Of a DNA stretch of 63,452 nt, positions 25,816-32,710 are shown in pieces. This stretch comes from JAKFYM01 sp964416595. Lineage in GTDB: Bacteria; Bdellovibrionota; UBA1018; CAIPTA01. A program made the translations under genes and the position numbers. Position 1 is the first letter of the stretch. Every line of letters starts with the position of its first letter. The stretch spans positions 1 to 63,452 of the forward strand of contig CAYQES010000018.1 of NCBI GenBank assembly GCA_964416595.1, written 5' to 3'. Below the pieces are notes generated by a model. The model was not told where the DNA came from. It made no database searches and saw nothing but the letters and a program-made list of their open reading frames with translations.

Positions 25816-26653
25816 TTTCCCAAGCTACCAACAAAAAGCGCTTTCTGCCAGCTAAGTCCGCGGGGCGTTGGATGCGTTTCACTCGAGGAGAACGCCGCCA
25901 TTTCTTTTCTAAAACTTGAGCCACCCGGGGGCTTAGTTCCATCACTGTATAACCAACCCGCGAATTCGAGGATGCCCGTAAAATTTTCTCTCCACACCAA
26001 GCAGCCCGCTCTTTTATTTCCCGCACTTTCGTAGAAAGAGTTGGCTCCAAAGCCAACCGCGGCTCCCATTTTTTCACGTCAGGCCCGATAAAATCTTTAG
26101 CAAAATCTAGGTACGGCGGATTGGAGACCACTAAATCCCAAGCCTCTTTTTGCAAAGATGTCGCAAAAAGATCTCGTTTGAGCCATTGCACTTCTGCCCC
26201 ATGAAGATGGGCATTTTTCTTGGCCAGGGTAAGCGCCTTTGCGCTGATATCCGTGCCGGTCACCCGCCAATCTGGGCGTTCTAATTTCAAGGTAAGCGCA
26301 ATGATCCCCGATCCAGTGCCAATATCCAACACACGAACCGTTTGCTTTTCTGGAAACAAAGACAAACAAATTTCCACCAAAGATTCTGTCTCGGGCCGAG
26401 GGATCAAAACTCCAGGGCTCACCAAAAACTCTCGACCATAAAAAGGCGCCCGGCCCACAATGTATTGTAGAGGCTTTCCAGCCAGTCTTTCCCGCCAATC
26501 CTTTTTCCATTGGCGTAAAAACGCGGCATCCAACTTACGCTCAGGCTGTAAAAAAATTTCGGAACGGCTGCAATCCAATCTTGACTGCAAGAGCCAGAGG
26601 GCATCTTCCCGATTATTTTTTGGAATCGAAGAAAGAAGAGCGCTGATGGTCAA
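25808..26653 (-). CDS. prmC: Peptide chain release factor N(5)-glutamine methyltransferase PrmC
   Basis: 281 residues. PrmC methylates the Gln of the GGQ motif in release factors. The N-terminal helical domain carries LAGKPLQYIVGRAPFYG; the Rossmann domain has VLDIGTGSGIIAL and the catalytic NPPY. The start is a TTG overlapping the prfA stop (TTGA), so translation is coupled to that of its own substrate, RF1. Downstream it overlaps murA. Confidence 0.93.
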   Translation of the reverse strand: MTISALLSSIPKNNREDALWLLQSRLDCSRSEIFLQPERKLDAAFLRQWKKDWRERLAGKPLQYIVGRAPFYGREFLVSPGVLIPRPETESLVEICLSLFPEKQTVRVLDIGTGSGIIALTLKLERPDWRVTGTDISAKALTLAKKNAHLHGAEVQWLKRDLFATSLQKEAWDLVVSNPPYLDFAKDFIGPDVKKWEPRLALEPTLSTKVREIKERAAWCGEKILRASSNSRVGYTVMELSPRVAQVLEKKWRRSPRVKRIQRPADLAGRKRFLLVAWENA

Positions 26654-27717
26654 AGCACACTCGAACTATTTTTCAAAAGTTCCGCCTGGGTGTGGGCTAT
26701 CAAAGCATCGATCACTCCATCCAATTGCCCCTCCATAACATCGGGCAAATTGTGCACCGTTAAGCCGATGCGGTGATCCGTGAGGCGGCTCTGGGGAAAA
26801 TTATAAGTGCGAATCCGCTCGGAGCGATCGCCCGTGCCCACCATGGATCTACGAGCAGAAATCTCTGCGGCCTGGGCTTTTTCAATTTCCGCCGCCAAAA
26901 GGCGTGCCCTGAGAATCTTCATGGCTTTGTCCCGGTTTTTGTGTTGGCTTTTTTCGTCCTGACATTTCACTTCCACGCCCGTGGGAATATGCACGATCCG
27001 CACGGCGGAATCGGTGGTGTTCACGCTCTGGCCGCCGGATCCTCCAGAACGCATCACATCGATCCGTAAATCCGCAGGATTGATTTGCACGTCCACCTCT
27101 TCGGCTTCAGGCAATACAGCCACGGTAACCGTGGAAGTATGAATACGACCTTGTGTTTCCGTATCGGGCACCCGCTGCACTCGGTGCACGCCGCCTTCGT
27201 TTTTTAAACGGGAATACACTTTATCACCACTGATGAGGGCCGTAACTTCCTTGGCGCCGCCAATGCCCGTGCCACTAGAACTCATGATCTCCACGCGCCA
27301 GCCCCGCTTATCTGCATAACGCTGGTACATGCGAAACATTTCAGCGGCAAATAAACCCGCTTCGTCGCCCCCAGCGCCCGCACGAATTTCCAACACCACG
27401 TTTTTTTCGTCGTTAGGATCTTTGGGTAGCAACAAAACATTGAGGGATTTCGTGAGCTCTTCCAGCTGCAACTGCAAGCGAGTCACTTCTTCTTTGGCGA
27501 AGGCGCGCATTTCTGCGTCGGAATCTTCTAATAATTCTTTGGACGAAGCCAAATCCCGCTCCGCTTGGCGGTAGGTACGGTAGGTATCTACAAGCTCACG
27601 CAAGTCCGCATGCTCTTTGGAAAAATTGCGAATGTCTTGGGGATTGATCGTGGGATCCTGGAGTTTTCGCTCCAGATCCTCGAATCTTCTCTCCACTTGT
27701 TCGAGTTTCCGGAACAC
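26650..27717 (-). CDS. prfA: Peptide chain release factor 1
   Basis: 355 residues from a GTG start with GGAG 8 bases upstream. RF1 ends translation at UAA and UAG. GGSGGQSVNTTDS holds the GGQ peptidyl-hydrolysis loop; the codon-reading PxT tripeptide is Pro-Asp-Thr in RVPDTETQGRIHTS, where Ala or Val is commoner in the middle. Length is normal. Order rpmE-prfA-prmC is a classic translation cluster. Confidence 0.96.
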   Translation of the reverse strand: MFRKLEQVERRFEDLERKLQDPTINPQDIRNFSKEHADLRELVDTYRTYRQAERDLASSKELLEDSDAEMRAFAKEEVTRLQLQLEELTKSLNVLLLPKDPNDEKNVVLEIRAGAGGDEAGLFAAEMFRMYQRYADKRGWRVEIMSSSGTGIGGAKEVTALISGDKVYSRLKNEGGVHRVQRVPDTETQGRIHTSTVTVAVLPEAEEVDVQINPADLRIDVMRSGGSGGQSVNTTDSAVRIVHIPTGVEVKCQDEKSQHKNRDKAMKILRARLLAAEIEKAQAAEISARRSMVGTGDRSERIRTYNFPQSRLTDHRIGLTVHNLPDVMEGQLDGVIDALIAHTQAELLKNSSSVL

Positions 27718-27744
27718 GATGGAATCTCCGGGCTTCAGCCCCGT

Positions 27745-27960
27745 TTATTTTTTGGCTTGGGCAGCTTTGGCGTATTTGTTCTTGAAGCGTTCCAAACGAC
27801 CTTCCGTATCGATCACCTTGTGGGTGCCCGTATAGAAGGGGTGGCAAGCAGAACAAATATCCATTTTCAAATCAGGAACCGTGCATGCGATTTCAATCAC
27901 GTTGCCGCAGTTGCAAGTAGCGGTGGTATCAACAAACTTAGGGTGAATGCCTTTTTTCAT
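27745..27960 (-). CDS. rpmE: 50S ribosomal protein L31 (zinc-binding type)
   Basis: 71 residues. L31 bridges the two ribosomal subunits. MKKGIHP start, CNCGN and CSACHPFYTG supply the Cys ligands of the zinc-containing (C+) form. It lies 27 bases upstream of prfA. Its leader can fold into a two-stage hairpin, described separately. Confidence 0.96.
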   Translation of the reverse strand: MKKGIHPKFVDTTATCNCGNVIEIACTVPDLKMDICSACHPFYTGTHKVIDTEGRLERFKNKYAKAAQAKK

Positions 27961-27977
27961 AAAAACCTCGTTTATTA

Positions 27978-28019
27978 CAAGGGCTTAAGTAGCGTTGGCT
28001 ACCTAATTTTACGCCCTTG
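27978..28019 (-). ncRNA. Structured rpmE leader, candidate L31 autoregulatory element
   Basis: On the minus strand CAAGGGC (28019-28013) pairs with GCCCTTG (27984-27978), enclosing GTAGC, loop, GCTAC. The hairpin ends 17 bases before the rpmE start. Leaders of rpmE in several phyla form structures by which L31 represses its own translation; whether this is one is inference. Confidence 0.4.
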
Positions 28020-28083
28020 GGCGAAAACTTTTCGGTAAGGGCCTGGTGTAGCACGATTAAATGGAAAGTGTCCAGGTTCCTTT

Positions 28084-28235
28084 AGTTGTGCGAGGGTAAG
28101 GGTGCAAACTGTTGAATAAATCAGTAAAAGGAGGGCATTTTTAGGAATACGCGCTTCGACTTAAGCCCCCAAAGATAAATCTCTTAGATTTTAACTAGTT
28201 CAGAAGGATCTTTGCACCTTTACCCTCGCACAACT
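28084..28235. repeat. 25-bp inverted repeat around 102 bases
   Basis: Left arm 28084-28108 (starts AGTTGTGCGAGGGTAA) and right arm 28211-28235 (ends TACCCTCGCACAACT) are inverted copies with one mismatch in 25. The centre has no convincing gene. It lies between the divergent rpmE and a plus-strand secreted protein, upstream of the latter's promoter. No target-site duplication is obvious. Candidate small non-autonomous element or large RNA hairpin. Confidence 0.6.
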
Positions 28236-28265
28236 GTTAGTTTTCACCTAGTTCGGGCGATCCCC

Positions 28266-28295
28266 TTGACAGTGAGCCAACTTAAAAATTATACA
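28266..28295 (+). promoter_or_regulatory. Sigma-70-type promoter of the small secreted protein gene
   Basis: TTGACA at 28266-28271 (perfect -35), 18 bases, TATACA at 28290-28295. The predicted start of transcription lies ~45 bases before the ATG at 28349. Confidence 0.6.
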
Positions 28296-28348
28296 TTGCG
28301 TCGTCAGATGCGCACCGTTTCTTAACTAATAACAAAAAGGGCCTCGTT

Positions 28349-28666
28349 ATGAAAAAATTCCTAGTTTTCGTTGGCTTGTTAGGGCTTTTTACTTCCTCGC
28401 AATCTTTTGCCTTAGCTAGCAGCAATGTTCCGTCAATTTGCTATAAAAATGCAGAAAAATTCACAGAGCAATCAGCCAGAAATTATCGTGAATACGATGA
28501 GAGTGGATTTTGGGCTTACTCCTGCTTCATAGCATCCAATAAAAAAGCCGTGATCTGCGATGTTTCTGCTTCGAAAGGCGATGGCGACGCCACAGACACT
28601 TACCGCACCGTGCTCAACCGCTCTTGCACTAAGGCATTCCGCGTAGAGCTGGTTGGCGAAGAATAA
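28349..28666 (+). CDS. Small secreted protein with four cysteines
   Basis: 105 residues. The signal peptide (FLVFVGLLGLFTSSQSFA) directs export; the mature ~80 residues contain Cys31, Cys59, Cys70 and Cys93, enough for two disulfides. It has AAAGGG upstream, a strong promoter and a strong terminator, so it is an independent transcription unit. No family recognised. Confidence 0.65.
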   Translation: MKKFLVFVGLLGLFTSSQSFALASSNVPSICYKNAEKFTEQSARNYREYDESGFWAYSCFIASNKKAVICDVSASKGDGDATDTYRTVLNRSCTKAFRVELVGEE

Positions 28667-28686
28667 ACCCCGCTCCAATTTGACAC

Positions 28687-28726
28687 AAAAAAACCCGCGC
28701 TTTGATAACACAAAGTGCGGGTTTTT
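28687..28726. terminator. Bidirectional terminator between the secreted protein gene and rho
   Basis: CCCGCGCTTTG (28694-28704) pairs with CAAAGTGCGGG (28711-28721) with one G-U pair and a 6-base loop, flanked by seven A and five T, so it has U-tracts on both strands. Confidence 0.88.
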
Positions 28727-28747
28727 GTTTTCACTAATCCCCTGAAC

Positions 28748-30259
28748 TCAACCACTCATGGAATCAATGAATTCCCGGTTGGTCTTGGTGTGGGAAACTT
28801 TATCCAACAAGAACTCCATCGCATCGATGGTGTTCATGGGCTGAAGCACCCGGCGCAGAATCCAAATGCGCTGAAGATCCGTGGGAGAAATCAAGAGCTC
28901 TTCCTTACGGGTTCCGCTCTTATTGATATCGAGAGCAGGGAACATCCGTTTTTCGAGAAGTTTTCTATCCAACACGATCTCGGAATTTCCCGTTCCTTTA
29001 AATTCTTCGAAGATCACTTCGTCCATACGGGAACCCGTATCGATGAGGGAAGTGGCCACGATCGTGAGGGATCCACCCTCTTCTACTTTCCGAGCGGCTC
29101 CAAAAAAGCGCTTCGGACGGTGAAGGGCATTGGAATCCACACCACCAGAAAGGATTTTTCCAGAGGGAGGAACCACGGTGTTGTAAGCACGGGCCAAACG
29201 AGTAACGGAATCCAAGAGGATCACCACGTCTTTGCCAGTCTCAACTAAGCGCTTGGCCTTCTCAAGCACCATCTCCGCCACTTGCACGTGACGGGAAGCT
29301 TGTTCATCGAAAGTGGAGCTCACTACTTCCGCTTTCACGGAGCGGGCCATATCCGTTACTTCCTCGGGGCGTTCGTCGATCAAGAGTACGATCAACACCG
29401 CTTCCGGGTTGTAGGTGGTGATGGCGTTGGCTAAATTTTGTAAGAGCACGGTTTTACCGGCTTTAGGTGGAGCTACAATCAAGCAGCGCTGGCCTTTGCC
29501 GATGGGCGCGATCATATCAATGATACGCGTAGAATAATTTTTCGAATCTTCCCCGATTTTAAATCTTTCCGTGGGGTAGAGTGGCGTTAAGTTATCAAAC
29601 AGCACTCGCTCCCGGCTTTGCTCGGGAGTTTGATAATTAATCGTGTCTACTTTAAGAAGAGCAAAGTAGCGTTCGTTATCTTTTGGTGGGCGAATCTGGC
29701 CCGTGATCACATCTCCCGTGCGCAAACCAAAACGGCGAATTTGGGAGGGAGAAACGTAAATATCGTCGGGGCCTGGCAAGTAGTTGTAGTCAGGAGAACG
29801 TAAGAATCCGTAACCATCAGGTAGGCATTCCAACACACCGTCGGAAAAAACTGCGTAGTCACCAGCTGCGGTGGCTTGCAGGATATGGAAAATAATTTCT
29901 TGTTTACGCAAACCCGCAGCGTTTTCCACGCCCATGGAAGTGGCGAGTTCTGCCAAATCCTTAGGGTTCTTAGCTTTTAAATCTTTCATGGAGAGAATTT
30001 GCACATTGCGAGGAGTGCCTTCCTCTCCGCCCTCACCACCGGAGGCATTTAAGGCTGCGGCTTCGGCCGCTTCTTCCGCTGCATCTTCCGCGGCATAATC
30101 AGGGTTATTGCTCCCCCTCTGGCCACCACCGTGGCGGAATTTTCCACCACCCTGGTGACGGTGCTTATGACCGCCCCCTTTTTGGAAGCGGCGAGGACCG
30201 CCGTTACGATCGTGATTGCGACCTTCGTTGGGATTGTCTTGCGAGTCTCTATCGCCCAT
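28748..30259 (-). CDS. rho: Transcription termination factor Rho
   Basis: 503 residues from ATG 30259, which has GGAG 9 bases upstream (a TTG 15 bases earlier is less likely). The hexameric helicase ends untranslated transcripts. The first ~75 residues are a Gly/His/Arg/Asn-rich disordered extension and an Ala/Glu-rich run, longer than in E. coli Rho (419 residues). Then come the helical N-domain, the RNA-binding fold with DGYGFLRSPDYNYLPG, Walker A APPKAGKT, LLIDERPEEVTDM, and the R-loop end. Core residues look intact. Confidence 0.95.
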   Translation of the reverse strand: MGDRDSQDNPNEGRNHDRNGGPRRFQKGGGHKHRHQGGGKFRHGGGQRGSNNPDYAAEDAAEEAAEAAALNASGGEGGEEGTPRNVQILSMKDLKAKNPKDLAELATSMGVENAAGLRKQEIIFHILQATAAGDYAVFSDGVLECLPDGYGFLRSPDYNYLPGPDDIYVSPSQIRRFGLRTGDVITGQIRPPKDNERYFALLKVDTINYQTPEQSRERVLFDNLTPLYPTERFKIGEDSKNYSTRIIDMIAPIGKGQRCLIVAPPKAGKTVLLQNLANAITTYNPEAVLIVLLIDERPEEVTDMARSVKAEVVSSTFDEQASRHVQVAEMVLEKAKRLVETGKDVVILLDSVTRLARAYNTVVPPSGKILSGGVDSNALHRPKRFFGAARKVEEGGSLTIVATSLIDTGSRMDEVIFEEFKGTGNSEIVLDRKLLEKRMFPALDINKSGTRKEELLISPTDLQRIWILRRVLQPMNTIDAMEFLLDKVSHTKTNREFIDSMSG

Positions 30260-30379
30260 ATAAATTGGCTCCAATAGCTCCTAGAACCTGAAACCCATCA
30301 TCTTCTTTCAAATCGCAAAATGTATTCTTGGATTATGATGTGATTGATCTTGAAATTTCAGAACTGGGAGGTGATTAAC

Positions 30380-30430
30380 GTGAGTTCTGGTTGGCAAGAC
30401 AATATAAGTAGAGGATTCCGATGTCAATAG
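30380..30430 (+). CDS. Possible 16-residue leader peptide before the hydrolase gene
   Basis: GTG start preceded by GGGAGGTGA, an almost full match to the anti-Shine-Dalgarno sequence at good distance. It encodes VSSGWQDNISRGFRCQ and stops with TAG at 30428, overlapping the start of the hydrolase gene (30421) in another frame. Could couple or attenuate translation of the hydrolase; could also be chance. Confidence 0.3.
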   Translation: MSSGWQDNISRGFRCQ

Positions 30431-31239
30431 TTCCTCCACAACAGTTAAATTACCGGGTGCTGGGGCCTGAAAATAGCCATTCCGTTCCCCGCCCCGTGGT
30501 TTTTCTCCATGGGCTCATGGGCTTTTCTGCTAATTGGGGAAAGATCTGGCCATATTTTCAAGAAAAACGCCCGGTCTTAGTAATGGACCAACGGGGCCAT
30601 GGCCGCAGCGCTAAACCAGAAACTGGCTATAGTCCGAGCGATTACGCAAATGATTTAGCCGCACTTCTCCAACATCTCCAATGGCAAAGCTGCCACATTG
30701 TAGGCCACTCCATGGGCGGCAGGGTAGCGCTCTGGTTTTGTAAATTATTTCCGCACTACGCAGCTAGTCTTACGCTGGAAGATTCCGGCATGGAAGCCAA
30801 CCCCTCAAGAGTGGGTTGGATTAAAAATCTTTTGGCCTCTGTGCCCACTCCCTTTCAAGAAAAAGAAACGGCAAAAAAGTTTTTCGAAGAAAATTTCCGC
30901 AACGATCCCATGACAGGTAGTTTTCTGCATGCCAACCTGGAGGCCAAAGAAAATGGCCTATTGGATTGGCGCTTTCACGCCCCGGGTATGGTGGAAACCA
31001 TTGAAAAAGGAAGGGCCCAAGATGCCATGGAAATATTTTCCAGCCTAACCCTACCCACCCTGGTGATTCGCGGAGAGCGCAGCGTGGAATTTCCTCGAGA
31101 AGAAGCTGAGCGAATGGCCGCAAGTAGGCCGGCTATTGAATTAGCAGAAATACCAGGCGCCGGACATTTTGTGCATGCGGAAAAACCTGGAAAATTCTGC
31201 CAAATTCTCGATGATTTCTTAGCTAAATCAGAAAAGTAA
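30421..31239 (+). CDS. Alpha/beta-fold hydrolase
   Basis: 272 residues, GAGG ribosome site. Alpha/beta hydrolase 1 family. VVFLHGLMGFSANWG is the oxyanion region, GHSMGG the nucleophile elbow with Ser97, and GAGHFVHAEKPG holds the catalytic His; the acid is probably in the GERSVEF segment. DQRGHGRS is also typical. Resembles small esterases such as YbfF, but the substrate cannot be read from sequence. It ends three bases before the convergent DUF4340 gene, inside a small hairpin. Confidence 0.85.
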   Translation: MSIVPPQQLNYRVLGPENSHSVPRPVVFLHGLMGFSANWGKIWPYFQEKRPVLVMDQRGHGRSAKPETGYSPSDYANDLAALLQHLQWQSCHIVGHSMGGRVALWFCKLFPHYAASLTLEDSGMEANPSRVGWIKNLLASVPTPFQEKETAKKFFEENFRNDPMTGSFLHANLEAKENGLLDWRFHAPGMVETIEKGRAQDAMEIFSSLTLPTLVIRGERSVEFPREEAERMAASRPAIELAEIPGAGHFVHAEKPGKFCQILDDFLAKSEK

Positions 31240-31251
31240 AAACTACTTTTC
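31231..31251. terminator. Small A/T-rich hairpin shared by two convergent stops
   Basis: GAAAAGTA pairs with TACTTTTC over a 5-base loop. It includes the stop codons of the hydrolase (plus) and the DUF4340 gene (minus). Weak but palindromic, so it could act in both directions. Confidence 0.4.
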
Positions 31252-32226
31252 CAAAAGTTTCTTCACTGGCACTTCCAAATACGGCAAGAAATCCCTATGT
31301 ACTGTGAAAAGCGCATCCCTAGCCGTACTGCAAGCAGTGAGCGGGCCCTTTTTTCCGTATTGGAAAAAAATCTCTTCCTTTTTCCCCGCCACGCCCACGA
31401 TGTGCACACTTTTTTGGCTTTGATTTTCCTCACAAGATGCGGGGTTCGCGGCCCCCTGACTCACGCCGATGGCCCGCAGAGTAGAAAGGCGATTAAGAAA
31501 TTTTTCCGCCTCTACAGAGCCATTGCCCAAAAATTTTCCCCCAGCTAATACGCGCCAACCATTTCCGCTTCGCTCCAAGGAAAACGATTCTTTAGCTTTT
31601 GTAAAAATCTTGGCCGATTGCACATTATCCGCTGTCATCCGCAAGATTTTCATATTGAGGTATTGCTTTGGCGCAAAAGAAGCCAATTCCTGCAATCGTA
31701 AGGGAATTTTATACACCTTCTCTTTTTCCCCCGGCTCCTGAACTTTTACAATGCTCATGCGATCCGAAGAAAATTTCCCAAAATGTAAAATATAAGTCCC
31801 TGGATTTTCTCCACCCTGCACTTCCACTTCCATGCGATCAACGGATGCAGAGGGTGAAGAAAAATCACCCACACTCAACGGTATTGGATCATAGAGCTCA
31901 CAAAACATGGAAGCCACACGAACTAGAATTGAAGCATCGGCTTCGCCTTTTTCTGGTGACAAAAACTCCCACTCTGAAAAGCTAAGCTGAGTGGAAGGTG
32001 GTATTCCGGCGACAGGCGCATCTTTACGTTGGAAAGAAAGCACCGTTTCCTTTCCATCCTTATTAGAAAAAATTTTAATAGCCCGTACCCCATTGGCTTC
32101 ACACTCAGCTAAACGCGCCGTTTTAGTGGCATTGTCAGCCACAGTATTACGCCAGCGAATCCAGAAGTGGGCCCCAAGATAGGCGACTACGAAAATAAGT
32201 ACGAGGATAGATAATTTTTTTGCCAT
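31243..32226 (-). CDS. DUF4340 domain-containing protein
   Basis: 327 residues. An N-terminal membrane helix (~5-24) is followed by repeated beta-rich segments typical of DUF4340, such as FSEWEFLSP and FSLERSGNGWRVLAGG. In other bacteria such proteins accompany GldG-type ABC transporters; none is seen here, so it is an orphan. Probably faces the periplasm. Function unknown. Assignment is by resemblance and moderate. Confidence 0.55.
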   Translation of the reverse strand: MAKKLSILVLIFVVAYLGAHFWIRWRNTVADNATKTARLAECEANGVRAIKIFSNKDGKETVLSFQRKDAPVAGIPPSTQLSFSEWEFLSPEKGEADASILVRVASMFCELYDPIPLSVGDFSSPSASVDRMEVEVQGGENPGTYILHFGKFSSDRMSIVKVQEPGEKEKVYKIPLRLQELASFAPKQYLNMKILRMTADNVQSAKIFTKAKESFSLERSGNGWRVLAGGKFLGNGSVEAEKFLNRLSTLRAIGVSQGAANPASCEENQSQKSVHIVGVAGKKEEIFFQYGKKGPLTACSTARDALFTVHRDFLPYLEVPVKKLLEK

Positions 32227-32262
32227 GGGTATTTACCTCACAGCTACGCTAGCATGTCTGGC

Positions 32263-32685
32263 TCAAAATTTCATGCCAGGCTCGAGAACTAGAGCGCGAC
32301 TGCGCATTTCGTTCAAATATTTTAGGTACCTTTGCCGCTCAGCTTCGGAGCCGAAAAGATAACGAATTCCCATGCGGAAAAAGTGGGGCTGGCTGCCCAC
32401 AAAGCTTTGCTTAAAAGAAAATTGATTGGCCCACATTACCATTCCCCGAAAAGTAGTGGCCGTCTCTAGCTCATGAGCCACGCGCACCAAACTGCCGGAG
32501 GGAATTTTTTCTTTCAAATATAAACCCACGCCTATCGGAGAAAATTCGGAAATAAAGCTATATCCGCTGATGGCAGCCGATTCCGTTTTTGCATTCCAAA
32601 CAAACATTTTTATGCGAGCTGTAGTTAAGCGCAGTTGTTCTTTTGAAGCTTTATCGCGCTTGGAGCGATGATAAATGGGGCACAT
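32263..32685 (-). CDS. PilZ-like domain protein
   Basis: 140 residues from ATG 32685, which has GAGGAGG upstream; the frame extends further but would overlap the PBP gene. SEFSPIGVGLYLKEKIPSG resembles the (D/N)xSxxG part of PilZ c-di-GMP receptors, followed by the beta strands FRGMVMWAN and FRMGIRYLF. A clear RxxxR motif is not seen, so c-di-GMP binding is doubtful. It follows the class A PBP gene by 25 bases. Confidence 0.5.
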   Translation of the reverse strand: MCPIYHRSKRDKASKEQLRLTTARIKMFVWNAKTESAAISGYSFISEFSPIGVGLYLKEKIPSGSLVRVAHELETATTFRGMVMWANQFSFKQSFVGSQPHFFRMGIRYLFGSEAERQRYLKYLNEMRSRALVLEPGMKF

Positions 32686-32710
32686 CCTGTCCTCCTCATT
32701 TCTTATGCCA

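Noticed and set aside
28715..29248. 177-residue frame on the plus strand
   Set aside because: Antisense to the conserved C-terminal part of rho; starts inside the terminator; no recognisable protein.
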